A stretch of 64,000 nucleotides of DNA, taken from NCBI GenBank assembly GCA_015178975.1, contig WHVD01000097.1:248001-312000 (forward strand). The letters are read 5' to 3'. Below the pieces are notes generated by a model that was given only the letters and a program-made list of their open reading frames with translations, was not told where the DNA came from and searched no databases. This DNA comes from Hysterangium stoloniferum. Its lineage: Eukaryota > Basidiomycota > Agaricomycetes > Hysterangiales > Hysterangiaceae. Numbering within the stretch: the stretch's first letter is position 1; the number at the start of each line of letters is the position of its first letter. Shown here one piece after another: positions 10,737 to 21,842 of this stretch. Both the position numbers and the translations under genes were made by a program.

Positions 10737-12450
10737 TCAGCTAGGGGACATCCATGTTAAAAGTTCACTTGCATCCGACACATAAAGGAAATTTTGACTC
10801 TCTTGGGGGACTCTTCTCTTCTCCAGGTGATATTTCGGAAGGGTCAAGGTTGGGTACTTTTTTCTCGTCGGGAATAGGTGGCATATACACGATCCCAATC
10901 CCGTCTCTTGCGTAAATCTCATCCTTATCGAGATCATTCCACCATGAAGCGTCTGAAGCATTGGCTTCGCTAGTTCCAATCCAAACTTCGCAGGGGCTCA
11001 GAGGGTGGGAATTCAATCCTGTCTGCGGCGCCGTCATGGGAGGGGAGTTCCTTTGTAGACAAATCGCGGAAAAGAAAAGTAAAGGCATCAGCAAGTTTAA
11101 ATGCACCTTGAGGTATGTCTCTACTCTCCCGTGCTGCTTGATTTCTCGTTTGATGGGCGAGTTCACCATCTTGCTTCTGAGAAAGTTCGATAATCGCTGA
11201 TTCTGCGTCCTGTAATGGAGTTTTCTTATCGGTAGACCTGTTTGTCGCAACTTCCTCTCTTTACTTGACATCCTCTTGCCCTAATAGAAGAATGAAACTG
11301 ATCTCTGGCTAAATTTTTCTTTTTAACATTTGGTGTCAACTTATTGAAAAATAATGTCCAACACGCCGCTCGATATTTCGGCCATTTAAAAAAAAGGTTG
11401 GCCAAAAGCCCATGAAGGTATCCATGCTGTATGTACTGCATTACTGGCCCGTATAGAAAGAATGTAGATATGACATACCGCAGAGTTCATCACAACCGAT
11501 TTCGTACTATGCAAACTCATACCACAACCATCGGCTGACTGCATCATCCGTAACTTGCTGCTGATATCAGGTTGATTCTTCCTTCATCGACAGCCATATC
11601 TTCCTGTCTCTGTTCCTTTTGAGACATCCGGCTTTTCAACAGGTATGGCTGTGAATGCCATTCAAATAATCTACCAACTCGACTTTGTGATCATATCTTA
11701 CCGTGATGTAGTGCGGTAAATATGGGCAAGGCGCCGTTGTCGATATCTCGTCTGAAACCGTGTAGGGATATTTGTCGGGGGTCAAGCATCCGCAAATCGG
11801 AAGGAACGAATATCCGGGAGCCCAGAAATGTGTCATGCAGATCAACCAACGAGACGAGCCATGGGATTCCAGTGGCTTTACGTAGAATACCAGATAGAAG
11901 ATAGTACGGAGCTAACGACTTGTAGGCCCTCACGCACGATTGAATATAGATTTGATACCTTGCTAGTGGCTAGTAAGGGCCTCAAGTATCACCATATCCA
12001 AATAACTGAGGGCGAGGCGGTCTTTAGTGTGCTGACGTGCGTGTAATGCCTTGAATGAACCGGTTACTCCAGAATAAAGGACTCAGAGGCCCAGAATGAG
12101 CCTGATATGCCGGTTGTATATGTTGCGCATTCGAATAAGCCCGCCGCCTGAGTACCTGCCAATGATCCGAGTATATTCAATATAGCGCGATACCCTAGCC
12201 GATTTATCAAATTTTCCTAAATATCACAGCCACCACCCAGATCCTGCAATAGCCATAGAAGGTATATCATCCTCGTGAACTTCTTCCGACGGTACACCAA
12301 TAAAGTTAGCAAAGGATGTTGGCATTTTCCGCTTACGTTCCCTCAAGGATGCCCTTTCCGGGATACACAAGTCCTCCCTCAATCTTACAGCAGCGTCCCA
12401 TTCGCATTCCGGATGTATCGAGATGTCTGGAGATTCATTCACAATCTCAG
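10737..12450 (-). pseudogene. decayed cytosolic phospholipase A2-like gene (PLA2c domain)
   Basis: Pieces of one fungal cPLA2-like protein follow each other in the right order on the minus strand but in different frames with internal stops. Around 12230-12440: HPECEWDAAVRLREDLC, then FANFIGVPSEEVHEDDIP and AIAGSG, the start of the oxyanion-hole block, which ends in WW instead of further Gly residues. Around 12090-12150: TTGISGSFWAS, the GxSGS nucleophile motif. Around 11950-12080: VLYSGVTGSFKAL and KDRLALSYLD. Around 11691-11933: FVPSDLRMLDPRQISLHGF and LPIFTALHH. At 10765-11000: IVYMPPIPDEKKVPNLDP, near the family's C-terminus. The region around the catalytic Asp is not clearly recognisable. 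Intact relatives are about 550 residues. Function is most likely lost; introns could explain some frame changes but not the internal stops. Confidence 0.75.
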
Positions 12451-13140
12451 AGTGCAGAGAACCGGGCCCTCGTCCAAGTTCACGTAGTAATTCAGAAAAT
12501 TGAGTTTGTAAACCGGGAGAACCCAGAGCCTCAGGTCACGTCCATATTAACAATGTTCTTGAAATGCTGTTGACGGGTAGGGACGACAGACCTTTCCAGG
12601 ACGACGGGGGTCTATATTCCAAAATAATACATGGGCGGCGAAGATTTGTATAATACCTCGTTTTGTGCGGAATTGTCGTCTGAGATGTCCTAGGATTCAA
12701 CGCTAAAGCTGCTGAGAATAAAAGAAAAATGCATATAATGCAAACCACTTTGGGCTTTGGGTCCTTCGAGTGCCTACGCGACGTTCCTATTAAAGACTAC
12801 TTAATCCGAACATCAATTCCGAACCTTTAGCTATATATCTTGGTACGCAACTCGGATTGAGTGATTTATAAATGGCGCACAGCGTTGTAAAATCTGTGCA
12901 TTAAATGAATTCCTAGAGACACAGCATATGCTCCACTGAGCTGGATTTAACAGGTATTTTTCTGAAAATCTGTGTGATAATGTCACTGGAGAAAATATCC
13001 CATTCTTCGTCCTCATGTACATAGATGACGTTGAATGCGTGCTTACGTCAGCCTCGGTCCCTTAGCTCTATTAGACCTGACTCGGATATCAGTATTATTA
13101 AGAGACCGACGCATCTTCAGCCCATCCAGTAAAGTTGAGG

Positions 13141-15012
13141 ATGCCCATCACACGGTCTGCAAGAACTCTCTCAACACTTGTGAGCGGCGCGAAAAATGCA
13201 AAAACCTCTCCAAGTCCAACAAAGTCGTCCTCAAAGAGATCCCAGGCTAAGCGAAAAATCTCTGAGGCAGAAGATAGTGATGCTGCAGACATGAACACTT
13301 CTTCAAGTATGAAAAAACCTCGGGGCGATTCCACGCCGCTCATTCCAGCTCCCCCGTTGCAAAAATTCGAGTCTGCTGAACTGCTTCCGGCCACACTTAC
13401 CTTCTCGTTTGATGCCGCCAAACAACACCTGATTAAAAGCGATTCAAGATTCGCAGATATGTTTGAAAAAATACCATGCCGACCATTCGAACATTTGGAA
13501 AGAGTAGACCCCTTTCGGTTTGTTATTTTTTTTTCAACTGCAAGGCGTTGATCGTTTTATGGAAATATTACTTCAAGCACGCTCGTGACCTCAATTCTGT
13601 AAGTCGATTGAGCGGCGAATACTGGCTGTAGGTTTATTATATTACAGAGGCCAGCAGATATCGTGGCTGGCGGCGCGTTCTATCACTCATAGATTTATAC
13701 GGCTTTACCACCCGGATTTGCCAGAGAAAGTGGCACCTGTGGGGTCTAGGTCTGTTTATGTTTTAGCTCTATACCAGGAGATGTTAATTCATCAATCAAC
13801 TTGAAGTGATCCTAAAGTACCAGACCATCTATTCCCTTCTGCTAGTCAAGTGGCCGAAACAGACGTGCTTACGCTGAAAAGCGCAGGCCTTAGTACGCGC
13901 AAGGCAGAATATGGTGCGTCACGCAGGAAACAGACATGGTAATTTTTACCACCGACTGACGTCGCTCTTAGTTAAGGATCTGGCGTCGCGCTTTTCTGAT
14001 GGCCGTTTGTCAAACCAGAAACTCGTGGAAGCAGATGACGAAGAGCTTGCAAGGATTCTAATCGAAGTACGAGGCATTGGGAGGGTGCGCTCAAATTATA
14101 TTCATAATATGTGAGATATCAAGCTGACAATATTGGAAATAAAGTGGACTGGTGAATACTTTGGCCGACGGATGAAATATTGCGCTTACCATTGGTTCAC
14201 AGTTGATATGTTTGCCATGTTCTCCTTGAGACGGCCCGATATCCTGCCAATAGGTTTGTACACCACTTTTGAGGGGGCTCACTTAAGCTTCGAATCTCAA
14301 TCTCGTGCCTTTTGGTTTATTTCTCCTAGGTGATCTTGGCGTTCAAAGAGGCCTTCTCCGATGGATTCTCTCCTTGTACTCACCTAATGACTCTTACACG
14401 ATATCACCGAAGAAACTACCGAAACCTCCCGGTGACGTGTCAGACGAGGCTGTGGCGGAGCAGCTTCCCTCTATTAGTATCGCCACCGATACGCCAGATG
14501 AATCCGGGATCCTGCTTATTCCTGTCACCCCGAAGAAGAAAGGAAATAATGGATCTGCTTTGGGCAGCGAAACACCTCTAAGCAGTCCTGACAAGGGAGG
14601 CATCGCCACCGGCAGCAAGGGCCTTTTCCCAGAGCCACTGACACCTTCAGTCAACAAGATTCTAAATAAAGGCGTTTCTATGGGCGTCAATGGGGAGAAT
14701 ACCACGCCGTCCCTTCCAGAAGGGCTCTCTGTGGCAATCCTCAAAAGTAGATTGAGTGGAAAGAAAATCAAGTAGGAGAATCTGCACAAGCTCTCGTACT
14801 GGGTATCTGACTTGTTTGCTTGCAGAGGCTCTTTTCTTACCCCCAGAGAAATGGAAGATTTAACCGAACCATGGCGGCCATACCGCAGTCTAGGTATGTT
14901 ACGCTTTTCCGAGGAATGTGTTTCTTATGGTTCACATGATGTATCACAACCTACAGGTGTTTATTATATGTGGGCACTTGCAGAAGAGCCAGCAGCAAAG
15001 TCGTCAAAATAG
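13141..15012 (+). CDS. MAG1: DNA-3-methyladenine glycosylase, AlkA/Mag1 type (HhH-GPD)
   Basis: Base-excision repair enzyme that removes alkylated purines. Ten exons: 13141-13517, 13578-13598, 13648-13749, 13807-13913, 13972-14084, 14145-14151, 14203-14253, 14330-14771, 14826-14893 and 14957-15012, giving 447 residues. After a basic, Ser-rich N-terminus (possible nuclear signal) come PFRTLVTSILGQQISWLAARSI, joined over a 21-nt exon, FPSASQVAETDVL, the helix-hairpin-helix VRGIGRWTVDMFAMF, and LPIGDLGVQRG with the catalytic Asp. The hairpin's Trp-Thr is encoded by a 7-nt exon at 14145-14151. Between that Asp region and the last conserved block (LTEPWRPYRSLGVYYMWA) lies an insert of about 120 residues rich in Pro, Ser, Gly and Lys, encoded by exon 8, likely disordered. 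A TTG six bases upstream is in frame, but the ATG at 13141 is the natural start. Confidence 0.93.
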
Positions 15013-18000
15013 TAGACTGTCACACTATGCTGAATAGGTCTTCTTGATAATTATTTTGAAGATGATGCCCGATGGCACCCATAATCCCTAGTTACCCCAA
15101 TTTCTCATTCACAGGAAATAATCCCGAGATCCAACCTTATTATAACAACATATTGACTGAATTAACTTGCACTGGCTTTTGGATATCTTGTACTAATTAT
15201 AACTTTCTTGTGCTTTAATTAGGCTGGCGGCGATGGCATTATCGCTCATGAGAGGAGGCACGTGTGCCTTGTTTCCTAGCCGATCGGCGTGTAGCTAGTT
15301 CTAGATCGAGTTGACTAGTATGATTTCAGATGGATCTTCAACGTATTGGGACAATCTCGCGGCGAGAGTGAAAATATCCGAGTCTGTGCTTGGGAACGCA
15401 GCCGGTATCAGGCTGGCCTTTAGCGAATAGTGAAATGCGGCAATCCGTGTGTTTCTGCATACAGCGATCTAACAAGTGTTTGATAACGAAATATGCTTAG
15501 ACTCCTCAGCCTAATTGGTATATGATCTGCCCGAGAATTCTTCCGAGGCTCTTATTTTGCTCTTCCAAATGTCATAAAATTTTTCAAACGCCTGGTGGCG
15601 TCTCAGAACACCTGCTAGATCATATCGATACATTTCTTTCTGGCTGGAAAGACGATAGACCAGGTCATGGCCATCTGGGCATGTAACCTGCTTCATGAAT
15701 CTCCAGGTAGATCTTATTATTGTGTGAGGCCATGGCCAGCCATCTGGTGCAGCACGTGGCGTGGGCATGTAAATTAACTGTCCAACTGAGCTGATTTCCA
15801 TGTTCCGTTTTGATGCCAGTCTTATTAGTTGACCATGAATGGGTCGTGAAGAGCCTTAAGTAGCCGCCTTCTGTGCCAACAACTCAACTCATAAACCGGT
15901 ATTCAAAGAAAGCGAGCTGAGTCATATCAGTCCTGGCGTGCATCAACAGCACGACTTCGTATTATTTTCGTATGGTCCGCTGAGAATTCGGGAGAGGCGC
16001 CTAGTGTGACGGGATCCTGAGGAGAAAGTTATATGTAAACTGTAGCTGAGATGACGCCTGTGTCCGAGAGTACCGATTCCCAAAGTACACCGCAAGACGG
16101 GGTTGGGATCGAGTTGATTGGATTATGACCCCAGATGCCTCGCTATTTCCGGAAGATGCGTAACCTTGCTTTTCAGAGTTCGTGATCGCCGCCCACGCGG
16201 TTCAGGTCGCCCTGAGACGTAACAAGTTGGTAAAGCCGTCCAGAATTGGGGGATTCATCTAGCGTAATCGTCTAGGGCCATTAGCCTCACGACACATGAA
16301 AATAATGCTTAATTATCGCGGAAAAGGTCGAGAAGACGCCGGCAAAAGTTACCATCAAGTGTTAGAGAAGTCGGGTAAGGTAGCGAATCCACCACCTACG
16401 ACGGGTTCGGATGTTTGTAGACAAGATACGAGCAGCGGTCTCACATCGTGGGCCAAGCGAAGCATGGACCAAGAAACTTCAAGGCTAAATTTGGCAGCTT
16501 ATATCTCCTTGTGGCACTCATGTTAGGGGTGGGAGAGAGAAGGGCTATTGTTAAATAGCAATTGAAATAAGAAATGCGGGGAGGCATGCACAGCTCGAAC
16601 CTGCGGAACGTGGAACTTGGTCATTTGAACGATCTTCAGCCCGAGGAGTGTGTTCTCTTCTATTGTTCCTGAAGGAGGATTATGCGAGCCAGGCTATCTT
16701 CGAGGGTAGCAATATTATCATCAAGAAGCCAGAGTATACATCGTGCTTTCTGACGCGTGTGGGCCATTTTGTGTTATATCCCCCCTAAGTACAGAGTACT
16801 TGGTCTGAGATCTGGCACCATTAGTAGCGAAGAGATTCAGTTGGGCTCTGTTGTTGAGGCATGGCTAAGCATGAAGAATGTATTTCTTCCCAGGATGGCG
16901 GAACGCGTGTCTAAAAATAGTGGTCGGGATCGCGTAGTGTTCTCTGCATGTATGGAAAGTTAAAGGCGAAAAAGAGACGCAGGCCTCGCCCCCTCGAAGC
17001 TCAAAACATATATAAAACGAAGTGCCGAACGAAGAGCTTCCTCTTCGTTCTTTGTTTTCATACATCCATCGGAAGCCGTAAAACTCGCCACTATTACACT
17101 GCAATAGCTCCAGAGGAAACGAGTTAAAGAGCACCCCAAACTCAAACCGGCTTTTGATTGCCAGTGCCAGAATGCCAGTCCGAGTCTTAACGCTGCACCA
17201 TTTCTTTATTTGGTTTGCTGTTCCATCATAAAACTTGAAGAAAAAACGGGCAATCAACGTACGACCCGCTGCAAACAAGATGGCACTAGTAGCCAGATTG
17301 AGTCTTTATTTATTATTAATTATCGCATTTTATTCCACAAAGGAACTGCAAGAAACCTACTCGGTGGTGCACAGTACTCTGCCAAAGTCGAACGTGTTGC
17401 CAAAGATACTTGACGAATCATCATGCCAGACTCGAAAGCGCCATTAGACATCCGGGTGCCAAGCTGTGCCGCGTGCGTGAAATTTTTTTGTACATTACAG
17501 CAAGCATGAGGCAAGAGTGCCTGTACAAAGGGCAGCCTGGAGGCAAGAAATCGCAATTCATTGCGATGGCATAGGATACTTGCCACACCTGCCCTGTCAC
17601 CTGTCTTGTTCGTTAAAAGATTCGACGGTAATTGTGAGATCATAATCAGTATGTATGTGGCCCTCGAGATCTGAAGGGCATCAAACGAGGTGGGTGTTAT
17701 ATATCCAAAGCATTTGTCAACTTGAAGGTACTTAGGGCGAAAGCACAGGCGCAGGTTAAGATTCGGGACGGCATAATTCTTAAAACCACAATACAAATTT
17801 CTTTTTGAATAGTCTCGGAAGCTACCCACCTATTACGTCGTTCCAATAAGATGATAATTTCAAAAGCATCAACAGCATCATTACTTGGACACAGGAATCC
17901 GAGTCAGGACTGTCCTAGCAGCGGCCAATCGCCAATTCATCAAGACAAACTCCGGGCCGCTTCTCGGTTCGGAGCTGCGCCTGCCCTGTGCGTGGGTTGG

Positions 18001-20608
18001 CGATTTGAATGATCGCAGGATACCAAACGGATTCACGAAGACGAACGGGTCTGTGCTCAGTGGCGGTGGCGTGATCGAATTAGTGCACTTGACGAAAAAT
18101 TTTCATGCGATGAGCGCAGATTGTGCACCATCTGAGATGTGTGCGTGGCGTGGCGGGGGGCTGCATCTCTGGAGCGGGTTCAGGTGCGAAAAATGAAATG
18201 AACGAGACAAATTCAAGGGATATCCGGCCGAGTCTGCGGGTTTACGCGTGTTGATAGGCTGGATGTCCGGACGGTTTCGGCGGTGAGTGGCATGTAGAAG
18301 TTGGAGCAGTAATTCATGTGCATCACACGCCAGAGTTCGCCATCCTGGGTATGGCTGCGTCCCTTATCAAACGTTGATTTTATACAAGGAAAGGATAGGA
18401 AAAATTCGTGCCGTGGCAAGGAGCAACAAAGGGAAAGACAAATGAGCTACTCACTCTCTGTGCTAACATTCACAAGATAATTCGCCACTTCGGCATGTAG
18501 GCGTTCCGAACCCTATCCCAAGGAGACACGAGGCCAAAAGCCATACCATTCATGAAAACTTGTAATATAAAACCACTGATTGAATATGATAAGATAAGGC
18601 ACGTGCGACGACATTCATAATTAACAATCTTTCAGAGAACGCTAAATAAAGACTAAGGACGGAGCTAGTGAAGATGAATCGGTGCTCCGTTCCAGTGGCT
18701 GAACTGGTTGTTCACGAACCTCTCATGATGTGACGGTCGTGCCGCTTGCATCGATTTGGCGGGGGTCTGGCAAAGTTTAGACTGACCTTATCATCATCAT
18801 GGTGGTTAGCTGGGCAACTTCGTCTTTTCGTTGGAGGAGGGGGAGATCCCCTGGGGACTGGCGGAGGAGGCTTCGTTCCGGTGTCCGAGAGCTGATGCTT
18901 TGCGACTGTCGGTCCTCGGAACGGTGAGTTTAAGCGAGTTGAATGAATTCTTCGGTTGTGGCTACATACTCAAGGCAAACTTGTAAGGAAAATTGTTAGT
19001 GATATCGTGATGGCCGTGTTTCCTTACGCCTCTCCGGGAGCATTATCCGGTGCACTTAAATAACAGATTGCTTATTTTCTCTAAGTGAGTCGCTTTTATT
19101 GTCTTAATAAACTTCATAAAAAAAACAACTCCAACCAATAAGCGCACTGGTCTCAAATTAAACACCAACGCTATGTAACCTTGACAACGACTGCTGCAGC
19201 AGCCTGAGCCCCCCCGACATTCAGTGTCGGTTACACGGGACTGTGTGTTTGCAGGATATTCTAAAATAATCACCCCACGACTCGCTTTTTTTTCTCAGCA
19301 CGAATGTCATCTTCGTCGCGTTGCATCTTTCACATAGTCGAAAACCTGGACCAGGAGAACGGCTATATCTGATGAGTTACCGACTACGGATACAATGTGT
19401 GAGTCTGATTGAGATCGCTCTAGCTGATTATCACTTCCGGCAGGTCGGGCGCTATCATCCACGATCTGGCTATACACGTGTTTATTGTCCCTATGATGTG
19501 GACCCGAGTCATTCGGATGTCTCCCATGCCGTCATTCATATTTTCCACTACAATGAATTATTCCTTGAAACGCCATATAGGCTTTGCTAACACGCTCGAT
19601 CAACGCCAAGGCAACTGCCAACATGGCCAGTGCTAATCATATACATGCCTGCAAATTAGACAGTAATTGATTGCGTCCGCGTCATCATGTCTCGCTACAA
19701 TCTTTCGGGTGTCGCGCCGGAGCATCTGCGATGCACCTCAGGCACTGCGTCTGAGAAACCGGAGAGCAACAAGTATATATACCTCGGACCATTCGGAGCA
19801 ATGGAATACGAAGCAACTCTTATGTAAATAACATCGTGTTATCTTCCTTTGATGAATTGATCATTGGCTCAGAATTGAATATGCCACCCATCCGCAGTGC
19901 GATTGTTTCGACTCTTGCGTAGGTAGGACTCGTCCCTGCTCGCATCTGACATGCTACTCCAGGTCGGACACCCCGCAAAGATTAATGCAGCTTGGCGCCA
20001 CCGAACGGGTGCATGAGAGCCGCCACGAAGGTCCCGGGTGTCTTAGCCGCGATCGATGATCGATAAAGCGTCTAGTGCACAATGATGGGAAGGAGGCATA
20101 TTACGATGAATAGGTGAAGTTTTAGCGTCCAAATACAACCGATCGGACAGACAGGAGCGTCAGGTACCATATGCGGCGAGGAATAAAATTTGAATTACAG
20201 GGGAGATGGAGCTGGAGATAAGAAAATGTTTTGGGAGCGTGGATTCGGAGCAAGAACACCGACGTTATCAGCGTTGATTGTTAGCTTTTATCTAGATAAA
20301 TTGATGAGAGCAAAAGGATGTTGTTTGCTCGTCATCGCATATCTTCATATTATTAGGTCCCAGTGAATCATGACGCTAAGAGGGCAACGCTATATGAGGT
20401 TGTTTATATGATCGACTTGCGATTCGAATGCTAATATAACTGGTTCTGCTAAGGGGCTGGTTACTATGTTCAGTCTTTCTATTGTTTTGCTATTTTATTT
20501 TATGAGACTCGCCCCGAACAGACTGTTTGCTAGGACTTCCCCCCACAAAGACAAGGCACACTCCGCAATCCACCCGATTCCGAATTCTGATCCGCGAAAG
20601 CTTTATCT
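15013..20608. other. gene-poor stretch of 5.6 kb
   Basis: No gene could be supported. A minus-strand frame at 15511-15801 has plausible protein composition (for example PDGWPWPHTIIRSTWRF and RRHQAFEKFYDIWKSKI) but no recognised family. Frames at 17885-18196 and 19321-19590 are weaker. No transposon ends, tRNA-like folds or tandem arrays stand out by eye. Base composition is similar to the flanking genes. It may hold small multi-exon genes that cannot be assembled without homology. Confidence 0.4.
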
Positions 20609-20635
20609 ACGTCACAGTACGTCACAGCACGTCAC
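20609..20635 (+). promoter_or_regulatory. three phased ACGTCAC (CRE/bZIP-type) sites
   Basis: ACGTCAC occurs at 20609-20615, 20619-20625 and 20629-20635, that is three times at an exact 10-bp spacing, one helical turn. TGACGT is the core bound by CREB/ATF-type bZIP factors. The target gene is not clear: the nearest supported gene is the small cysteine-rich gene on the minus strand, whose 3' end, not its promoter, faces this site. Confidence 0.45.
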
Positions 20636-21001
20636 CATACTTTCGGTGTGGTGGAGCCGGCCGCTCCACACGACGCTGAAAGATTTGGTTGCGAAGGAGA
20701 ATCGATATATCTCTTGCGGGATGCGAATAGGAAAGATTAACTTGCATTGCATTGCAATTACATTGATAGGGGAAACATCGAATAAATGTGATACAATGAT
20801 AGCACAGCACGCTTAGCAGTAGTAAATGTAAAGAGGAGTAATATATTGAAACGGCGACTGGCGCAAGAGATGCGAAATATGGCGACAATGTATTCATAGC
20901 CAATGCGTGAGTGGAGTCGAGTGGAGTCGATTGGATTTGACTAACGGCGGTGGCGGCGAGCAGATTCACCATACCACGGCTCACAAAGGTGACACCAGGT
21001 G

Positions 21002-21407
21002 TCACTGATGAGTGACAAAGTTAGAATGAATATGAGAAGAAAAGGGCGTTGACATGCCTATATGCGGTAATCTTCTGCTGGTCATCGGGGAAGTAATACT
21101 AAACACCGGTGAATAAGAAGACAGGAGACAACGTAGACATGTATGGGTCGTACCTGCTCGCAGCGCTCACAAGAGGTGCAGTTGGGGGGATGCATGGCAC
21201 TCTTGGTGCATCGACGACTTTGACAGTCGATCTTGGCAGTGAACTTGGTCTGGATATAGTGCTGCGAATGAAGGCCATGAGAATGGGCTAAGAGGATGAA
21301 TAGTGAGACATACACCACACTTCGTGTAAGACGTTCCTTCGCTGAAGGAGGATGAGCATGGTGGATGTAGAGCAAGAGCAGGAACGGTACCTTCGTCGAC
21401 GGCACAT
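21002..21407 (-). CDS. small cysteine-rich protein, fungal Cys/His-motif type
   Basis: A four- or five-exon gene with no long frame. Exons on the minus strand are 21391-21407, 21316-21341, 21154-21287 and 21054-21098, with a stop either in a separate exon (acceptor cag then TGA at 21002-21004) or by reading on to TAA at 21021-21023. Spliced, it gives about 74 residues: MCRRRSEGTSYTKC at the start, then a run with KIDCQSRRCTKSAMHPPNC, TSCERCEQ and a YYFPDDQQ tail. The pattern (MC-basic, C-x-H, IxCxSRxCxxSxxHPxNC, CxxCxQ, then F-P-x-x-Q) recalls a family of small uncharacterised Cys/His proteins that I recall from basidiomycete genomes. A TATA-like TTAAATACT lies upstream near 21520. All junctions are GT-AG and in phase. 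Function unknown; zinc binding is only suggested by the Cys/His spacing. Confidence 0.55.
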
Positions 21408-21842
21408 GATTAGGAGGAGAAAGGTTGAGGGGAAAGGTTGGGGAGAGGTTGAATTGGGACTCGAAGCTCACTGAGTGTGGTGGGACCGAGCTGGTGTTGG
21501 ATGGAGAGACGGGCGAGTATTTAAGGGAAAAAGAGGCACAGCCACCGTTTAGTGGAGATGATATCTGGTGACCGTAAGCGTAAGCAAGGCATGGTAACTG
21601 AACGAGTGAGGAAAGAATCAGATACAGAAGGACCGGGGATCTGGCGGGCTGAGATCAGTCACGTGTCCCCGATAATTACACGCGTTTGCAGCGAGGCCAT
21701 TTGGGCAGGCCATCTAATTATCTTATCACTCAAAAACCAAGGATATAACCTCGGATACAATCCAGTGTTCATTCATTATCATTAGGATTAAGCTCAGAAT
21801 CCAAGTTTCCCCAAGTCCCCCCAAGTTCAACTTCTCCTCATC

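Noticed and set aside
15511-15801. Minus-strand protein of 96 residues
   Set aside because: Composition is plausible but there is no family match and no extension by exons; kept only as a remark.
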